The translations under genes and the position numbers were made by a program. 64,000 nt of DNA from CALLVY01 sp937899855 (lineage in GTDB: Bacteria > Bacteroidota > Bacteroidia > Chitinophagales > Saprospiraceae), in NCBI GenBank assembly GCA_039820405.1, contig JBCBQC010000023.1, positions 1 to 64,000 of the forward strand, in the 5' to 3' direction. The notes beneath the pieces were generated by a model. The model was given only the letters and a program-made list of their open reading frames with translations, had not been told where the DNA came from and ran no database searches. Of the stretch, positions 26,964-35,455 are shown in pieces (the first letter of the stretch is position 1; every line of letters starts with the position of its first letter).

Positions 26964-28205
26964 TTATTCCAAATTCTTGATGACTTTTATCTCGGTGAGG
27001 GTATCCAAGCCCGCGGTCACCTCGATCAGGATACCGTCCGAAACGCCCACTTCGATGGGACGTTCCGCAAAGCTCCCCGGGGCGTTCTGCACTTTTACAA
27101 AATTGGAGTCACCCCGGATGATGAGGTCGCGTTCGTTGATGCGCAGGACGTTTTCTTTGCGCTCCAGGATGATGTCGGCACTGGCGCTATAACCGGCCCG
27201 GAGGAAGACGTCCTCCGAGCGTTGGATGGCGGCCCGAACTTCAAACTTTACCGTTCCCTCTTCCTCTAGGCCCTTGGGAGAAATGTACTCCAACGTGGCG
27301 GCAAAGGTCTGGTCTTCAATGGCACCGACGGTCATTTCGAGGGGCATGCCCTCGCGCAATTTACCGACGTCCGATTCGTCGACCATTCCTTCAAAAATCA
27401 GGGAATTCATATCGGCGACGCTGGCGATGGTAGTCCCCTCGTTGAAGTTGTTCCGCTCGATGACCGAAGTCCCTTCTTCCACGGGTACCTCCAGAATCAT
27501 CCCATCAACCGTAGAAACGACGACATTGGAGATCTGTTTGGAATTTTTGGTCACCCCTTCGCGGAGCAACTGGAGATTGTTGATGGCCGCATCCAACTCT
27601 TGGCGCCGGATGTCGACGTCGGTTTCGAACTGCTTGAGGTTGTTGGTAGCCAAGATCTGGGCGTTGTCCAATTCGGCCTGGCGAATTTCCAGGTCAACTT
27701 TGAAGCGGTTGTAGTCGATTTCGGAGATGATGCCGTCGGCGAAAAGCTTTTGTTGGCGAATTTCTTCGCGCTGGGCATTGTCGTAATTGACCCGGGCTGC
27801 CTCCACATCCAGCTTTTTGAGAAACACCTCTTTTTGGCGCTCCAATTCCCGCTGGGCTTCCTGGTAGCGAATCCGCGCCAGCTCGACGGTCGACTGGGCA
27901 TTATTGACGTTGACCTCGTTGGGCACCAACTTGATCCGCGCCAGTTTGTCCCCCTGCTTGACGATTCCTCCGGGCTCGACAAATAATTTTTCGACCACGC
28001 CACTGACCTGTGGTTTGATGATGACTTCCTTGCGGGGCTTGACGGCTCCCGTGGCCACGGCTTTGCGGGTAATATTCCCCATTTCCGCCTTTGTCGTTTC
28101 CGTACCTTTTTCCGTTCCCTCCGATTGGGACACGAAGTAAGCCCCCAGGGCCACCGTAAGTAAAAGCAAAACGGCCACCAGGCCAATGACACAACCTTTG
28201 TTCAT
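26964..28205 (-). CDS. MacA/HlyD-like periplasmic adaptor of an ABC efflux pump
   Basis: A 413-residue membrane-fusion protein. One N-terminal membrane anchor (VIGLVAVLLLLTVALGAYFV) precedes the lipoyl-like half-motif KPQVSGVVEKLFVEPGGIVKQ. A long alpha-helical hairpin (about residues 100-235, rich in Glu, Arg, Gln and Asn) is followed by the second lipoyl half (VVSTVDGMILEVPVEEGTSV) and beta-barrel and membrane-proximal domains (FEGMVDESDVGKLREG). In MacA-type systems this subunit links the inner-membrane ABC permease to a TolC-like channel. No such channel is encoded here. It is the last gene of the operon ATPase - permease - permease - adaptor. Confidence 0.9.
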   Translation of the reverse strand: MNKGCVIGLVAVLLLLTVALGAYFVSQSEGTEKGTETTKAEMGNITRKAVATGAVKPRKEVIIKPQVSGVVEKLFVEPGGIVKQGDKLARIKLVPNEVNVNNAQSTVELARIRYQEAQRELERQKEVFLKKLDVEAARVNYDNAQREEIRQQKLFADGIISEIDYNRFKVDLEIRQAELDNAQILATNNLKQFETDVDIRRQELDAAINNLQLLREGVTKNSKQISNVVVSTVDGMILEVPVEEGTSVIERNNFNEGTTIASVADMNSLIFEGMVDESDVGKLREGMPLEMTVGAIEDQTFAATLEYISPKGLEEEGTVKFEVRAAIQRSEDVFLRAGYSASADIILERKENVLRINERDLIIRGDSNFVKVQNAPGSFAERPIEVGVSDGILIEVTAGLDTLTEIKVIKNLE

Positions 28206-28255
28206 AATATTTTCAAATGGTTTTAGAGTTTCTATGCGTATCGAACCGCCGTTTT

Positions 28256-28282
28256 AGCAAGCCGCACCAATCGTGGCTTGCT
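28256..28282. other. Hairpin between permease and adaptor genes
   Basis: The 8-bp perfect arms AGCAAGCC (28256-28263) and GGCTTGCT (28275-28282) enclose an 11-base loop in the 83-base gap of the operon. There is no T run, so it is more likely an mRNA processing or stability element than a terminator. Confidence 0.4.
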
Positions 28283-28288
28283 TGCCGG

Positions 28289-29536
28289 TCACTCGTCCTT
28301 GAGGGCTACCACGGGGCGAATGCTCGCCGCTTGCATGGCCGGGAGCAAGCCCGTGATTGCTCCCGAAATAATCAAAATCAATAAGGCCAGTACTCCCACC
28401 CGCAGGTCCACCTCGGGCCGGCCCAAGAAGCCGTCTCCCCCATCCCCCACGGAAAGCCCCAGCAAATAGATCAGGCCCGTACCCAACACCAGACCGAGGT
28501 AGCCCGCCAGGGTGGTGATAAACACCGATTCGAGCAGTACCATACTGACGATCGACTGAGGCGTGGCGCCCAAAGCCTTGCGGACCCCAATTTCCTTGGT
28601 CCGTTCCTTGACCACGATCAGCATGATGTTACCCACTCCAATGACTCCCGCCAACAAACTCCCGATCCCCACAAACCAAACGATGAATTTGATCCCAGTA
28701 AAGAGGCCCATGATTTCCGCAAACTCCTCCTCGACGTTGTCCACCCAAATGGCTTTCTTGTCGTTGGGCGCGATGGAGTGGCGTTTTTTCAAGATGTTGA
28801 GAATATCGTCTTCCACGGAACTGGCGCTGACCTCGGGATACATGGAGCAAACGAACCAACCGATGCGGTTGGGTAAATTGGTCAGTTGCTGGGCGGTGGT
28901 GAGGGGAAGAAAAATGGTCTTCTCGTCCTGGAGGCCATCATTGCCCCGCCGGTCGGATTTAATCAAGCCCACCACCAGGTATTCGGCACCGCGAATTTTG
29001 ATGTTCTGCCCGATGGGGTCCTCCTCCTGGGTAAACAGCACTTCCCGTACCCGGCGCCCGATGACGCAGACCTTGCGCCGCCGCTCCATGTCCAGGGCAT
29101 TGAGAAAGCGGCCTTCGACCATTTCCAGGGCGTCGATGTGCAGCAGGTCCGGGGTATCCCCCCGCGCCTCGAAGGCCCCTTTGCGATCGCCGTGGCTCAC
29201 CTCGCCACTGGGCATCCAGAGTCGGGGGGCCAGGTATTGAATCTTATCACCCAAGCGACTGCGAATGGCCTCCATATCGTCCAGGGTCAGCCGCACCCAG
29301 CGGCCCGGTTTGCGGCCCTTGTAAGGCTTGGAGGTCCGGTTGCCCCCCGCGTAGAGGCTGTTCTTGGCGTGTCCGCCCAGGATACTCATCACCCCGTTCT
29401 CCAAACCCTTGCCAGCGCCCATCAGTACGACCAGCATAAAGATACCCCAGAAGACCCCCAGGGCGGTGAGGAAGGTCCGCAGCTTATGCTTTTTGATGGT
29501 GTTGAAGATTTCCTGCCACTTGTCGTAGTCGAACAT
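28289..29536 (-). CDS. MacB-like ABC transporter permease (second of two)
   Basis: A 415-residue inner-membrane permease of the MacB/FtsX type. An N-terminal membrane segment (FLTALGVFWGIFMLVVLMGA) is followed by a periplasmic MacB_PCD domain (about residues 55-275) and three C-terminal membrane segments in the FtsX domain (IVWFVGIGSLLAGVIGVGNI, MVLLESVFITTLAGYLGLVL, ALLILIISGAITGLLPAMQA). The stretch VKERTKEIGVRKALGATP is the coupling motif that contacts the ATPase. It is clearly paralogous to the neighbouring permease, 24 bases away, and the two may form a heterodimer (inference). Confidence 0.92.
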   Translation of the reverse strand: MFDYDKWQEIFNTIKKHKLRTFLTALGVFWGIFMLVVLMGAGKGLENGVMSILGGHAKNSLYAGGNRTSKPYKGRKPGRWVRLTLDDMEAIRSRLGDKIQYLAPRLWMPSGEVSHGDRKGAFEARGDTPDLLHIDALEMVEGRFLNALDMERRRKVCVIGRRVREVLFTQEEDPIGQNIKIRGAEYLVVGLIKSDRRGNDGLQDEKTIFLPLTTAQQLTNLPNRIGWFVCSMYPEVSASSVEDDILNILKKRHSIAPNDKKAIWVDNVEEEFAEIMGLFTGIKFIVWFVGIGSLLAGVIGVGNIMLIVVKERTKEIGVRKALGATPQSIVSMVLLESVFITTLAGYLGLVLGTGLIYLLGLSVGDGGDGFLGRPEVDLRVGVLALLILIISGAITGLLPAMQAASIRPVVALKDE

Positions 29537-29560
29537 AGGTTGCGTTTTTGGTGGGTAGCC

Positions 29561-30796
29561 CTAGCCCTTCATGGCGGTTACCGGATTAATCTTGACGGCC
29601 TGGAGGGCTGGAATCAGCCCCGCTACGACCCCACTGAGAATCAGGATAAACAAAGCGACGAGCACCGTTCCCAGGTTGACGCTGGGGTTGTAGAAAAATT
29701 CTGCATCGATATCGTTGCTGATCATAAACTGGTTGAGCCCATAAATCACGGCCAGCCCCGAGGCCAGGCCGAGGTAGCCCGCTACACTGGTCAGGAAGAC
29801 GGATTCTTGTACGATCATCACCACGATGGAATTGGGCGTGGCCCCGAGGGCCTTGCGGACTCCAATCTCCTTGGTCCGCTCCTTGACGGTGATTAGCATG
29901 ATGTTGCTCACCCCAATGACTCCGGCGATGATGCTACCAATGCCGACGAACCAGATAAAGGTTCGGATGAGTGTCATCACGGTTTGGATGTCCTGAAATT
30001 CTTCGCTGCGGTTAAAAAAGCCGATGGCGGAACGATCGGAGGGGGAAAACTTGTGCTGGGCGGCCATTTGCTGGCGGATGCGCTCCTCCAGCAGTTTGGT
30101 TTCCGCAATGGGGGTATCTCCCATTTCGAGGATGATGGTTTGGACCTGGTCGCTGCCTTGGATGCGCTGTAGGGTGGAGGAAGGGATATAGATGCGTTGC
30201 ATCTCGCGTTCGCGTTCTTCGTAAAATACTCCGACGATTTGGTACTTGACGCCCTTGATATTGAGGTATTCACCGAGGGCGGTTTGGGCTTCGTTGAAAA
30301 AGCCATCGCGGACGGGCTGACCAATGACGCAGACTTTGCGAAACTCGTCGATGTCGGTGGCGTTGATAAAGCGGCCTTCCCGCATTTGGGGCAATTCCAC
30401 GGCTTGGTGGCCGGGTTGGACGGCTTCCACGCGGTAGGACAGGCTTTTGTCGCGGTAGGAGACGAAAAATTCGCCCCAGAGGTTGTTGCGGAGGCTGGCG
30501 TAAGCGATCTCGGGATGCTGCTCGATCCGTTCGTAGTCGTCGTTGGTGAAGTTGATAAAGCGGCCGGCGGGGAGGCCCTTGTAGGGCTCGGAGGTTTGCT
30601 GGGTCCAGATCCAGAGGGTATTGAGGGCATCGTTTTGGAAGTCGCGGCGGGCGCTGTTTTCCAATCCATTGCCCGAGCCGAGGAGGATGACGAGCATAAA
30701 AATGCCCCACCAGACGCTAAAGGCCGTGAGTAGGGTACGGAGCTTGTGCCGCCCCAGGGAACCAAAGATCTCTTGCCATTTGTCGATGTCGATCAT
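29561..30796 (-). CDS. MacB-like ABC transporter permease (first of two)
   Basis: A 411-residue permease with the same layout as its downstream paralogue: membrane segment LLTAFSVWWGIFMLVILLGS, a periplasmic MacB_PCD domain, the FtsX segments IWFVGIGSIIAGVIGVSNI and ILILSGVVAGLIPALQA, and the coupling motif VKERTKEIGVRKALGATP. The ATG at 30796 (MIDIDKWQEIFG) matches the start of the paralogue (MFDYDKWQEIFN) and sits 1 base after the ATPase stop, which suggests translational coupling. An upstream in-frame ATG would overlap the ATPase gene. Confidence 0.92.
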   Translation of the reverse strand: MIDIDKWQEIFGSLGRHKLRTLLTAFSVWWGIFMLVILLGSGNGLENSARRDFQNDALNTLWIWTQQTSEPYKGLPAGRFINFTNDDYERIEQHPEIAYASLRNNLWGEFFVSYRDKSLSYRVEAVQPGHQAVELPQMREGRFINATDIDEFRKVCVIGQPVRDGFFNEAQTALGEYLNIKGVKYQIVGVFYEEREREMQRIYIPSSTLQRIQGSDQVQTIILEMGDTPIAETKLLEERIRQQMAAQHKFSPSDRSAIGFFNRSEEFQDIQTVMTLIRTFIWFVGIGSIIAGVIGVSNIMLITVKERTKEIGVRKALGATPNSIVVMIVQESVFLTSVAGYLGLASGLAVIYGLNQFMISNDIDAEFFYNPSVNLGTVLVALFILILSGVVAGLIPALQAVKINPVTAMKG

Positions 30797-30797
30797 A

Positions 30798-31493
30798 TCA
30801 GCGGGAGGTTTTTGGGGGTGCAATTTCGGTATTCCGTTCGATCAGGCCGTCCTTGAGCCGGATGATGCGTTTGGTCTTGTGGGCGATGTCGTTTTCGTGG
30901 GTGACGATGACGACGGTGATGCCTTCTTCGTTGACGCGTTGGAAGAGTTGCATCACATCGTAGGAGGTCTGGCTATCGAGGGCGCCGGTGGGTTCGTCGG
31001 CGAGGATGACTTTGGGTTGGGTGATCAGGGCTCGGGCGATGGCGACGCGCTGTTGTTGCCCTCCGGAGAGCTGGGTGGGCAGGTGGTCGGCCCAGTCGCG
31101 GAGCCCCACGCGATCGAGGTATTCGAGGGCGATTTCCTGACGCTGCTTGCGGGGTACTTTTTGGTAGTACAGGGGCAGCGCCACGTTTTCCACGGCGGAT
31201 TTAAAGTTGAGCAAGTTAAAAGACTGGAAGACAAAGCCGATAAAGCGATTGCGGTACTGAGCGGCCTGTTTTTGGCTCAGGTTCTTCATGTGGGTACCGT
31301 TGAGGTGATAATCACCTTCATCGTACTCGTCGAGCAAGCCCACGATGTTGAGCAGGGTCGACTTCCCCGAGCCCGAGGAGCCCATAATCGATACGAACTC
31401 GCCCTTTTCCACCATCAGATCGATGCCCTTGAGCACTTGAAGGCTGAGATTGCCCGTTTGGTATGTCTTACGAATATTCTGAAGCTGGATCAT
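30798..31493 (-). CDS. MacB/LolD-type ABC transporter ATP-binding protein
   Basis: A 231-residue ATPase that powers the two downstream permeases. Walker A is GSSGSGKST, Q-loop FVFQSFNLL, signature LSGGQQQR, Walker B VILADEPTGALD, and the switch His is in VIVTHEND. The ADEPTGALD sequence is the hallmark of the MacB/LolD/FtsE branch. The ATG at 31493 (MIQLQNIRKTY) is the family start, and the longer open frame upstream is not supported. It is the first gene of the operon ATPase - permease - permease - adaptor, a MacAB-like tripartite exporter split over separate chains. The substrate is unknown: peptides, lipids or drugs are possible. Confidence 0.94.
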   Translation of the reverse strand: MIQLQNIRKTYQTGNLSLQVLKGIDLMVEKGEFVSIMGSSGSGKSTLLNIVGLLDEYDEGDYHLNGTHMKNLSQKQAAQYRNRFIGFVFQSFNLLNFKSAVENVALPLYYQKVPRKQRQEIALEYLDRVGLRDWADHLPTQLSGGQQQRVAIARALITQPKVILADEPTGALDSQTSYDVMQLFQRVNEEGITVVIVTHENDIAHKTKRIIRLKDGLIERNTEIAPPKTSR

Positions 31494-31765
31494 ATCGTTT
31501 AGTTCCGGGGGTGAAGTGCTCCCATCGAAGTGGTTCGAAGAACTGCAATTTATCCCGACCGACCAAAATCCTTGGATAAAAAGCGCCTTGCGACGGACCA
31601 AAGCGCCAAACCCCATTTTTAACAGAATGTTGGGAGCTAGTCATATAACGCGATTTCACAGCAAAATAGTAGGTATTTTTTATTTTTGTTTATCCGCGCG
31701 CAGCATTTGTGCGGACTTCGCGTTTTGAGAGTGATTATTAAGCAATATATAACTGACTTAGTGAG

Positions 31766-32578
31766 ATGAGACGACAACCGATTGCGTTTTTATGTTGGTG
31801 TGTGGTAGTACTGTTCTTTAGTGCTTGTAGCAAAGAGGAAGAGGCGCCTCAAAACGTGGTTTTTGACCTCGAAGAAGAGTTTCTCCTCGAACTGCGGGAG
31901 GCCCTGAGCCCCACGGAAGAACGGGATTTGCTGCTGGGTATCAAAAGCGTCCAGGAATTCGATTGCGAAAATTACGAACTCAATTCCTCGGTCAATTTGA
32001 CCAACGACGAATTCATTCGCGTTACCGTCACCGATTTGATCCAACCCGACGATTGTGTCCCCGGCCAGTCGCCCGCGCTGGGACAGGCCCAGGTCGGCCC
32101 CCTCAACGAAAAGGAATACCTCCTCAATTTCTCCATCGTCCACCAAATCAGCAATGCCGGCCAACTGATCGTACACCCCGACTATTATCGGCTGTCCTTC
32201 AACGAAAGCGTCAACGGCGTCTCCGTCGCCCAGCCCACCCTGCGCCGCATTCCCCAACAAAGCGTCTGGGGCTACCTCGATTACGATGCGCGGGACCTCC
32301 TCGTTGCCGAAAACCTCCTCCGCGATATGGAGGAACTGCTCGAATTCACCTACGCCACACCGGGCAATTACGGCTATTTCACCTTGTCCGACAGCAACCA
32401 AGTCATTCTCACCAGCGAAACGCCGACCACCCTGACCCGCCAAACCTTCCTGCTCCAACTCCGGGGCACGGTCGACGAGCTACAGGATAAGGTAGAGGAG
32501 GTGTACTGCCCCCAATACCGCGACAAGATCGAGCTCAAAATCTACACCTCCACCGGCGCGGTCATTACCTGTTCCTGA
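31766..32578 (+). CDS. Hypothetical surface-exposed lipoprotein
   Basis: A 270-residue lipoprotein that I do not recognise. The lipobox FSAC places the acylated Cys at residue 21. The next residues, SKEEE, resemble the Lys-plus-acidic lipoprotein export signal that sends Bacteroidota lipoproteins to the outside of the outer membrane. The body is acidic, with four further Cys that may form disulfides (FDCENYEL, DDCVPG, VYCPQY, VITCS). A beta-rich middle (EYLLNFSIVHQISNAGQLIV) suggests a binding domain. It stands alone. A TATTTTTG box at 31681-31688 could be its -7 element but lacks a -33 partner. Confidence 0.75.
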   Translation: MRRQPIAFLCWCVVVLFFSACSKEEEAPQNVVFDLEEEFLLELREALSPTEERDLLLGIKSVQEFDCENYELNSSVNLTNDEFIRVTVTDLIQPDDCVPGQSPALGQAQVGPLNEKEYLLNFSIVHQISNAGQLIVHPDYYRLSFNESVNGVSVAQPTLRRIPQQSVWGYLDYDARDLLVAENLLRDMEELLEFTYATPGNYGYFTLSDSNQVILTSETPTTLTRQTFLLQLRGTVDELQDKVEEVYCPQYRDKIELKIYTSTGAVITCS

Positions 32579-32691
32579 TTCCCCATTCGGCGGGGCTTTC
32601 CAAAAGTTTTTTTGGCTCGACCCGGTCCTTTTCGCAGCCCAATGGGGCCATTTACATTCCCCCACCGACAGAAACATTTTGAGATGGTTGG

Positions 32692-33381
32692 CTAGAGTTC
32701 AAAGTTGAATCCCTTGGCGAAGAGGTGTTCGTACTTGTCGCGATCAAACTGGTACAGGCGGGCCGGGCGGTGCGCCACTCCCTCCTGCGTTTCTTCCAGA
32801 TCGACCAGCAGGTTCATCGACAGGATTTTTTTTCGGAAATTGCGTTTGTCCAGTTCCGTTTCGAGGATGGACTCGTAGAGGTGCTGCAATTCGGTGAGGG
32901 TAAACTTAGGGGGAAGAAGTTCAAAACCGATGGGACGCCCACGGACTCGGCGTTTGAGGCGTTTGAAACAAGCCGTGAGAATGTCGTTGTGGTCGAAGGC
33001 CAATTCGGGGACGGTGGGAATGGAGTGCCAGCTCGCCTTGCGGGCGATCGAAGCGGCGTTGATCTTATAGTCGCTGATCTTGATGAGGGAATAATAGGCA
33101 ATCGTGATGACCCGCCCCACGGGGTGCCGGTCGCTGCGGCCAAAAGCTTTGACCTGTTCGAGGTAGACGTTGCGCAAGCCCGTTAGCTCCGCCAGTACCC
33201 GATTGGCGGCGGAATCGAGGTCTTCGGTTTGGTAGACAAAGTAGCCAGGCAAGGCCCACATGTCCTCGTAGGGGGCTTCTCCCCGTTTGATCAGCAGGAC
33301 TTTTAAATCACCTTCATCAAAGCCGAAGATGACGTTATCCACGGTAAAGGCACATTTAAAAAAGTTGTCCAAGTTCTCCAA
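32692..33381 (-). CDS. Nudix-fold transcriptional regulator (NrtR-like)
   Basis: A 229-residue protein with an N-terminal Nudix domain (residues about 5-140) and a C-terminal winged helix (about 150-225: LPPKFTLTELQHLYESILE, with FRKKILSMNLL). This is the layout of NrtR-type repressors, which sense ADP-ribose or, in Bacteroides relatives, sugars. The Nudix box is degenerate: in EDLDSAANRVLAELTGL the catalytic RE and EE pairs are RV and EL, so hydrolysis is unlikely and ligand sensing is likely. The gene is divergent from the threonine aldolase gene, with about 195 bases between start codons. The ligand and target are not known. Confidence 0.87.
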   Translation of the reverse strand: MENLDNFFKCAFTVDNVIFGFDEGDLKVLLIKRGEAPYEDMWALPGYFVYQTEDLDSAANRVLAELTGLRNVYLEQVKAFGRSDRHPVGRVITIAYYSLIKISDYKINAASIARKASWHSIPTVPELAFDHNDILTACFKRLKRRVRGRPIGFELLPPKFTLTELQHLYESILETELDKRNFRKKILSMNLLVDLEETQEGVAHRPARLYQFDRDKYEHLFAKGFNFEL

Positions 33382-33576
33382 GGCGTGAATAATTTATTTG
33401 GTGGTCTGGGTCGGGATAGATCAATGGTTACTTTTCCAATGGTTGACTCGTTACTTGGGGGCGGTAGCGAAAATAAACATTTACTTCTTGTTTACAAAGA
33501 CTTCCCTATATTTAGTGTATATTTTACACGCTGGACTTACTCCCCTCCAGTTTTTCAAAACAGATCCATCACACCC

Positions 33577-34608
33577 ATGCCCATCAACCTCGTCAGCGAT
33601 ACCGTTACCCGCCCCACCCCCGCCATGCTCGAACACATGCTCCGCGCCCCCGTCGGCGACGATGTATTTGGCGAAGATCCCAGTGTCAATGCCCTACAGG
33701 AACAGGCGGCTGCCCTCTTTGGCCACGAAGCCGCCCTCTTTTGCCCCTCCGGCACCATGACCAATCAGATCGCCATCAAGACCCACACCCGACCGCTCGA
33801 CGAGCTGATCTGTGACGAGTATTCCCACGTCTATCAGTACGAAACCGGAGGCTACAGCTTCAACTCGGGGGTTGCCGTCAACCTCATCCGTGGCCAGCAC
33901 GGCAAGATCACTGCGGATCAGGTTGCCGCCGCCATCAAGCCCCTCTACGATTGGCTCCCCAAGAGCCGCTTGGTGGTCCTGGAGAATACCTGCAACAAGG
34001 GGGGAGGCAGCTACTACACCCTTCCCGAGATCGAACCGATCCGGCAGCTGTGTCGGGAACGGGGGCTGGCCTTACACCTCGACGGCGCCCGCTTGTTCAA
34101 CGCGCTGGTAGAAACGGGAGAACGCACCGAGGCGGTGGGTGCACAATTCGATAGCATTTCGATTTGTCTGTCCAAGGGTTTGGGAGCCCCGGTCGGTTCT
34201 TTGCTGATTGGGCCGCGAGATTTTATTGCCGAAGCCCGTCGCTTTCGCAAGGTGATGGGGGGTGGCATGCGCCAGGCGGGCATCCTGGCCGCCGCGGGCA
34301 GCTACGCCCTCCAGCACCACATCGATCGGCTACGGGTGGACAACGATCGGGCCCGAACGGTCGGAAAGCTCCTGGCCGAGTTGCCCTACGTCGCCACAGT
34401 CCGACCGGTGCGGAGCAACATCGTCATCTTTGACCTCGTAGCTCCCCACACGGCCACCAGCTTTATCGAGCGGCTCGCGGAGCGGGGCGTCTTGGCGTCT
34501 CCCTTTGGACCACAAACGGTACGATTGGTTTTTCACCTCGACATTAGCGAGGCGATGCAGCAAAAGGTGATGGAAATATTGGAAAATATGGAGTTGGAAA
34601 CGGCCTAG
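33577..34608 (+). CDS. Low-specificity L-threonine aldolase
   Basis: A 343-residue PLP enzyme that splits L-threonine/allo-threonine into glycine and acetaldehyde. It starts with the typical INLVSDTVTRPTPAML and continues with DDVFGEDPSVNALQE, the glycine-rich CPSGTMTNQIAIK, LENTCNKGGG, and LHLDGARLFNA with the PLP-contacting Asp. The PLP lysine is K200 in ICLSKGLGAPVGS. The ATG at 33577 is the family start. The longer open frame upstream runs through the intergenic region and is rejected. A TTG (33488) and TATATTTA (33507) pair upstream is a weak promoter candidate. Its 3' end overlaps the convergent bifunctional-nuclease gene by four bases. Confidence 0.94.
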   Translation: MPINLVSDTVTRPTPAMLEHMLRAPVGDDVFGEDPSVNALQEQAAALFGHEAALFCPSGTMTNQIAIKTHTRPLDELICDEYSHVYQYETGGYSFNSGVAVNLIRGQHGKITADQVAAAIKPLYDWLPKSRLVVLENTCNKGGGSYYTLPEIEPIRQLCRERGLALHLDGARLFNALVETGERTEAVGAQFDSISICLSKGLGAPVGSLLIGPRDFIAEARRFRKVMGGGMRQAGILAAAGSYALQHHIDRLRVDNDRARTVGKLLAELPYVATVRPVRSNIVIFDLVAPHTATSFIERLAERGVLASPFGPQTVRLVFHLDISEAMQQKVMEILENMELETA

Positions 34609-35207
34609 CCCTCCTGCGCCTTACGGCGTTTGATCTCATCGCGGATTTCGGCGGCACGCTCGTAATCTTCTTCGCTGAGCACTTCGTTGAGCATTTTGTC
34701 CAGGTCTTCATCCGAGTACTGGGAGAGGGAATTGCTTTTGGCCTTGCCCTGACGCGCTTTGCCCGAGGGCTTGGGTTGGGAGACGGCTTCTTCGGGTTCC
34801 TCCAGGATCACCCCGGCCGCATCAAGAATAAATTCGTAAGTGTAGATGGGACAGTTGAACCGGACGGCCATGGCGAGTGCGTCGGAGGTACGGGAATCAA
34901 TCTCGATCAATCCGCCGTCCTTTACGCAGATCAGCCGGGCGTAGAAAATTCCGTCGAGGAGGTTGTTGATGATCACTTCTTTGAGCTCAATCTCAAAGGT
35001 ATCGAGGGCGTTTTTAAACAGGTCGTGGGTGAGGGGGCGGTTGGGAGTCATGCGCTCCATGGCAACGGCAATGGCCTGGGCTTCGAAGCCACCAATAACG
35101 ATGGGCAGACGGCGTGACCCCTCTTGCTCCCCAAGTACGACGGCGTAGTTGTGGGATTGGGTGACGCTGTGTGATAGTGCAACGATGTCCAGTTCTATTT
35201 TTTTCAT
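34605..35207 (-). CDS. Bifunctional nuclease family protein (DUF151) with UVR motif
   Basis: A 200-residue protein. The N-terminal BFN/DUF151 domain (about residues 1-130: YAVVLGEQEGSRRLPIVIGG, then LIEIDSRTSDALAMAVR) belongs to a family reported to have DNase/RNase activity in plants and found across bacteria. A low-complexity linker leads to a C-terminal UVR motif (LNEVLSEEDYERAAEIRDEI) like the one by which UvrB and UvrC interact. The domain pair is common in Bacteroidota and suggests a nucleic-acid role, though this is not proven. The ATG at 35207 is chosen over a TTG six bases upstream. It lies downstream of etfBA but has its own promoter, with a large palindrome between. Confidence 0.88.
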   Translation of the reverse strand: MKKIELDIVALSHSVTQSHNYAVVLGEQEGSRRLPIVIGGFEAQAIAVAMERMTPNRPLTHDLFKNALDTFEIELKEVIINNLLDGIFYARLICVKDGGLIEIDSRTSDALAMAVRFNCPIYTYEFILDAAGVILEEPEEAVSQPKPSGKARQGKAKSNSLSQYSDEDLDKMLNEVLSEEDYERAAEIRDEIKRRKAQEG

Positions 35208-35288
35208 AACCAATCGGAGTAGGGGTTAAAAATGCTAACCATTAATCACCAAATTCGTACCAGTCTTACCGATTTTGATTTGGGGCCA

Positions 35289-35316
35289 CAAATGTAATAA
35301 TAAAAACGGAAAGCAA
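35289..35316 (-). promoter_or_regulatory. Promoter of the bifunctional nuclease gene
   Basis: On the reverse strand TTG (35316-35314), a 17-base spacer and TACATTTG (35296-35289) fit the Bacteroidota -33/-7 pattern. The leader would be about 75 bases. Confidence 0.5.
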
Positions 35317-35399
35317 TACTTGCTGACTTAAAATACTTAACGATAGATAAATGCTAAAGTTTTAATTTAAGGTTTTTTTAGCGGAGAACCAATGACTGG

Positions 35400-35431
35400 T
35401 CGGAATTCCCACCAGCTGGTGGGAATTCCGA
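35400..35431. repeat. Perfect 32-bp palindrome
   Basis: The 16-base arms (T, CGGAATTC, CCACCAG and its exact mirror) meet with no spacer. The palindrome lies 25 bases after the etfA stop and upstream of the bifunctional-nuclease promoter. No T run follows on either side, so it is not a classical terminator. Partial similarity (CCCAC/GTGGG arms) is seen at 39005-39016. Confidence 0.8.
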
Positions 35432-35455
35432 TGGTCTGGTAGATCGGCGAGCGGA

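Noticed and set aside
32579..32620. Possible terminator after the lipoprotein gene (CCCC with GGGG, later T run)
   Set aside because: It is only a four-pair stem and the T run is too far from it.
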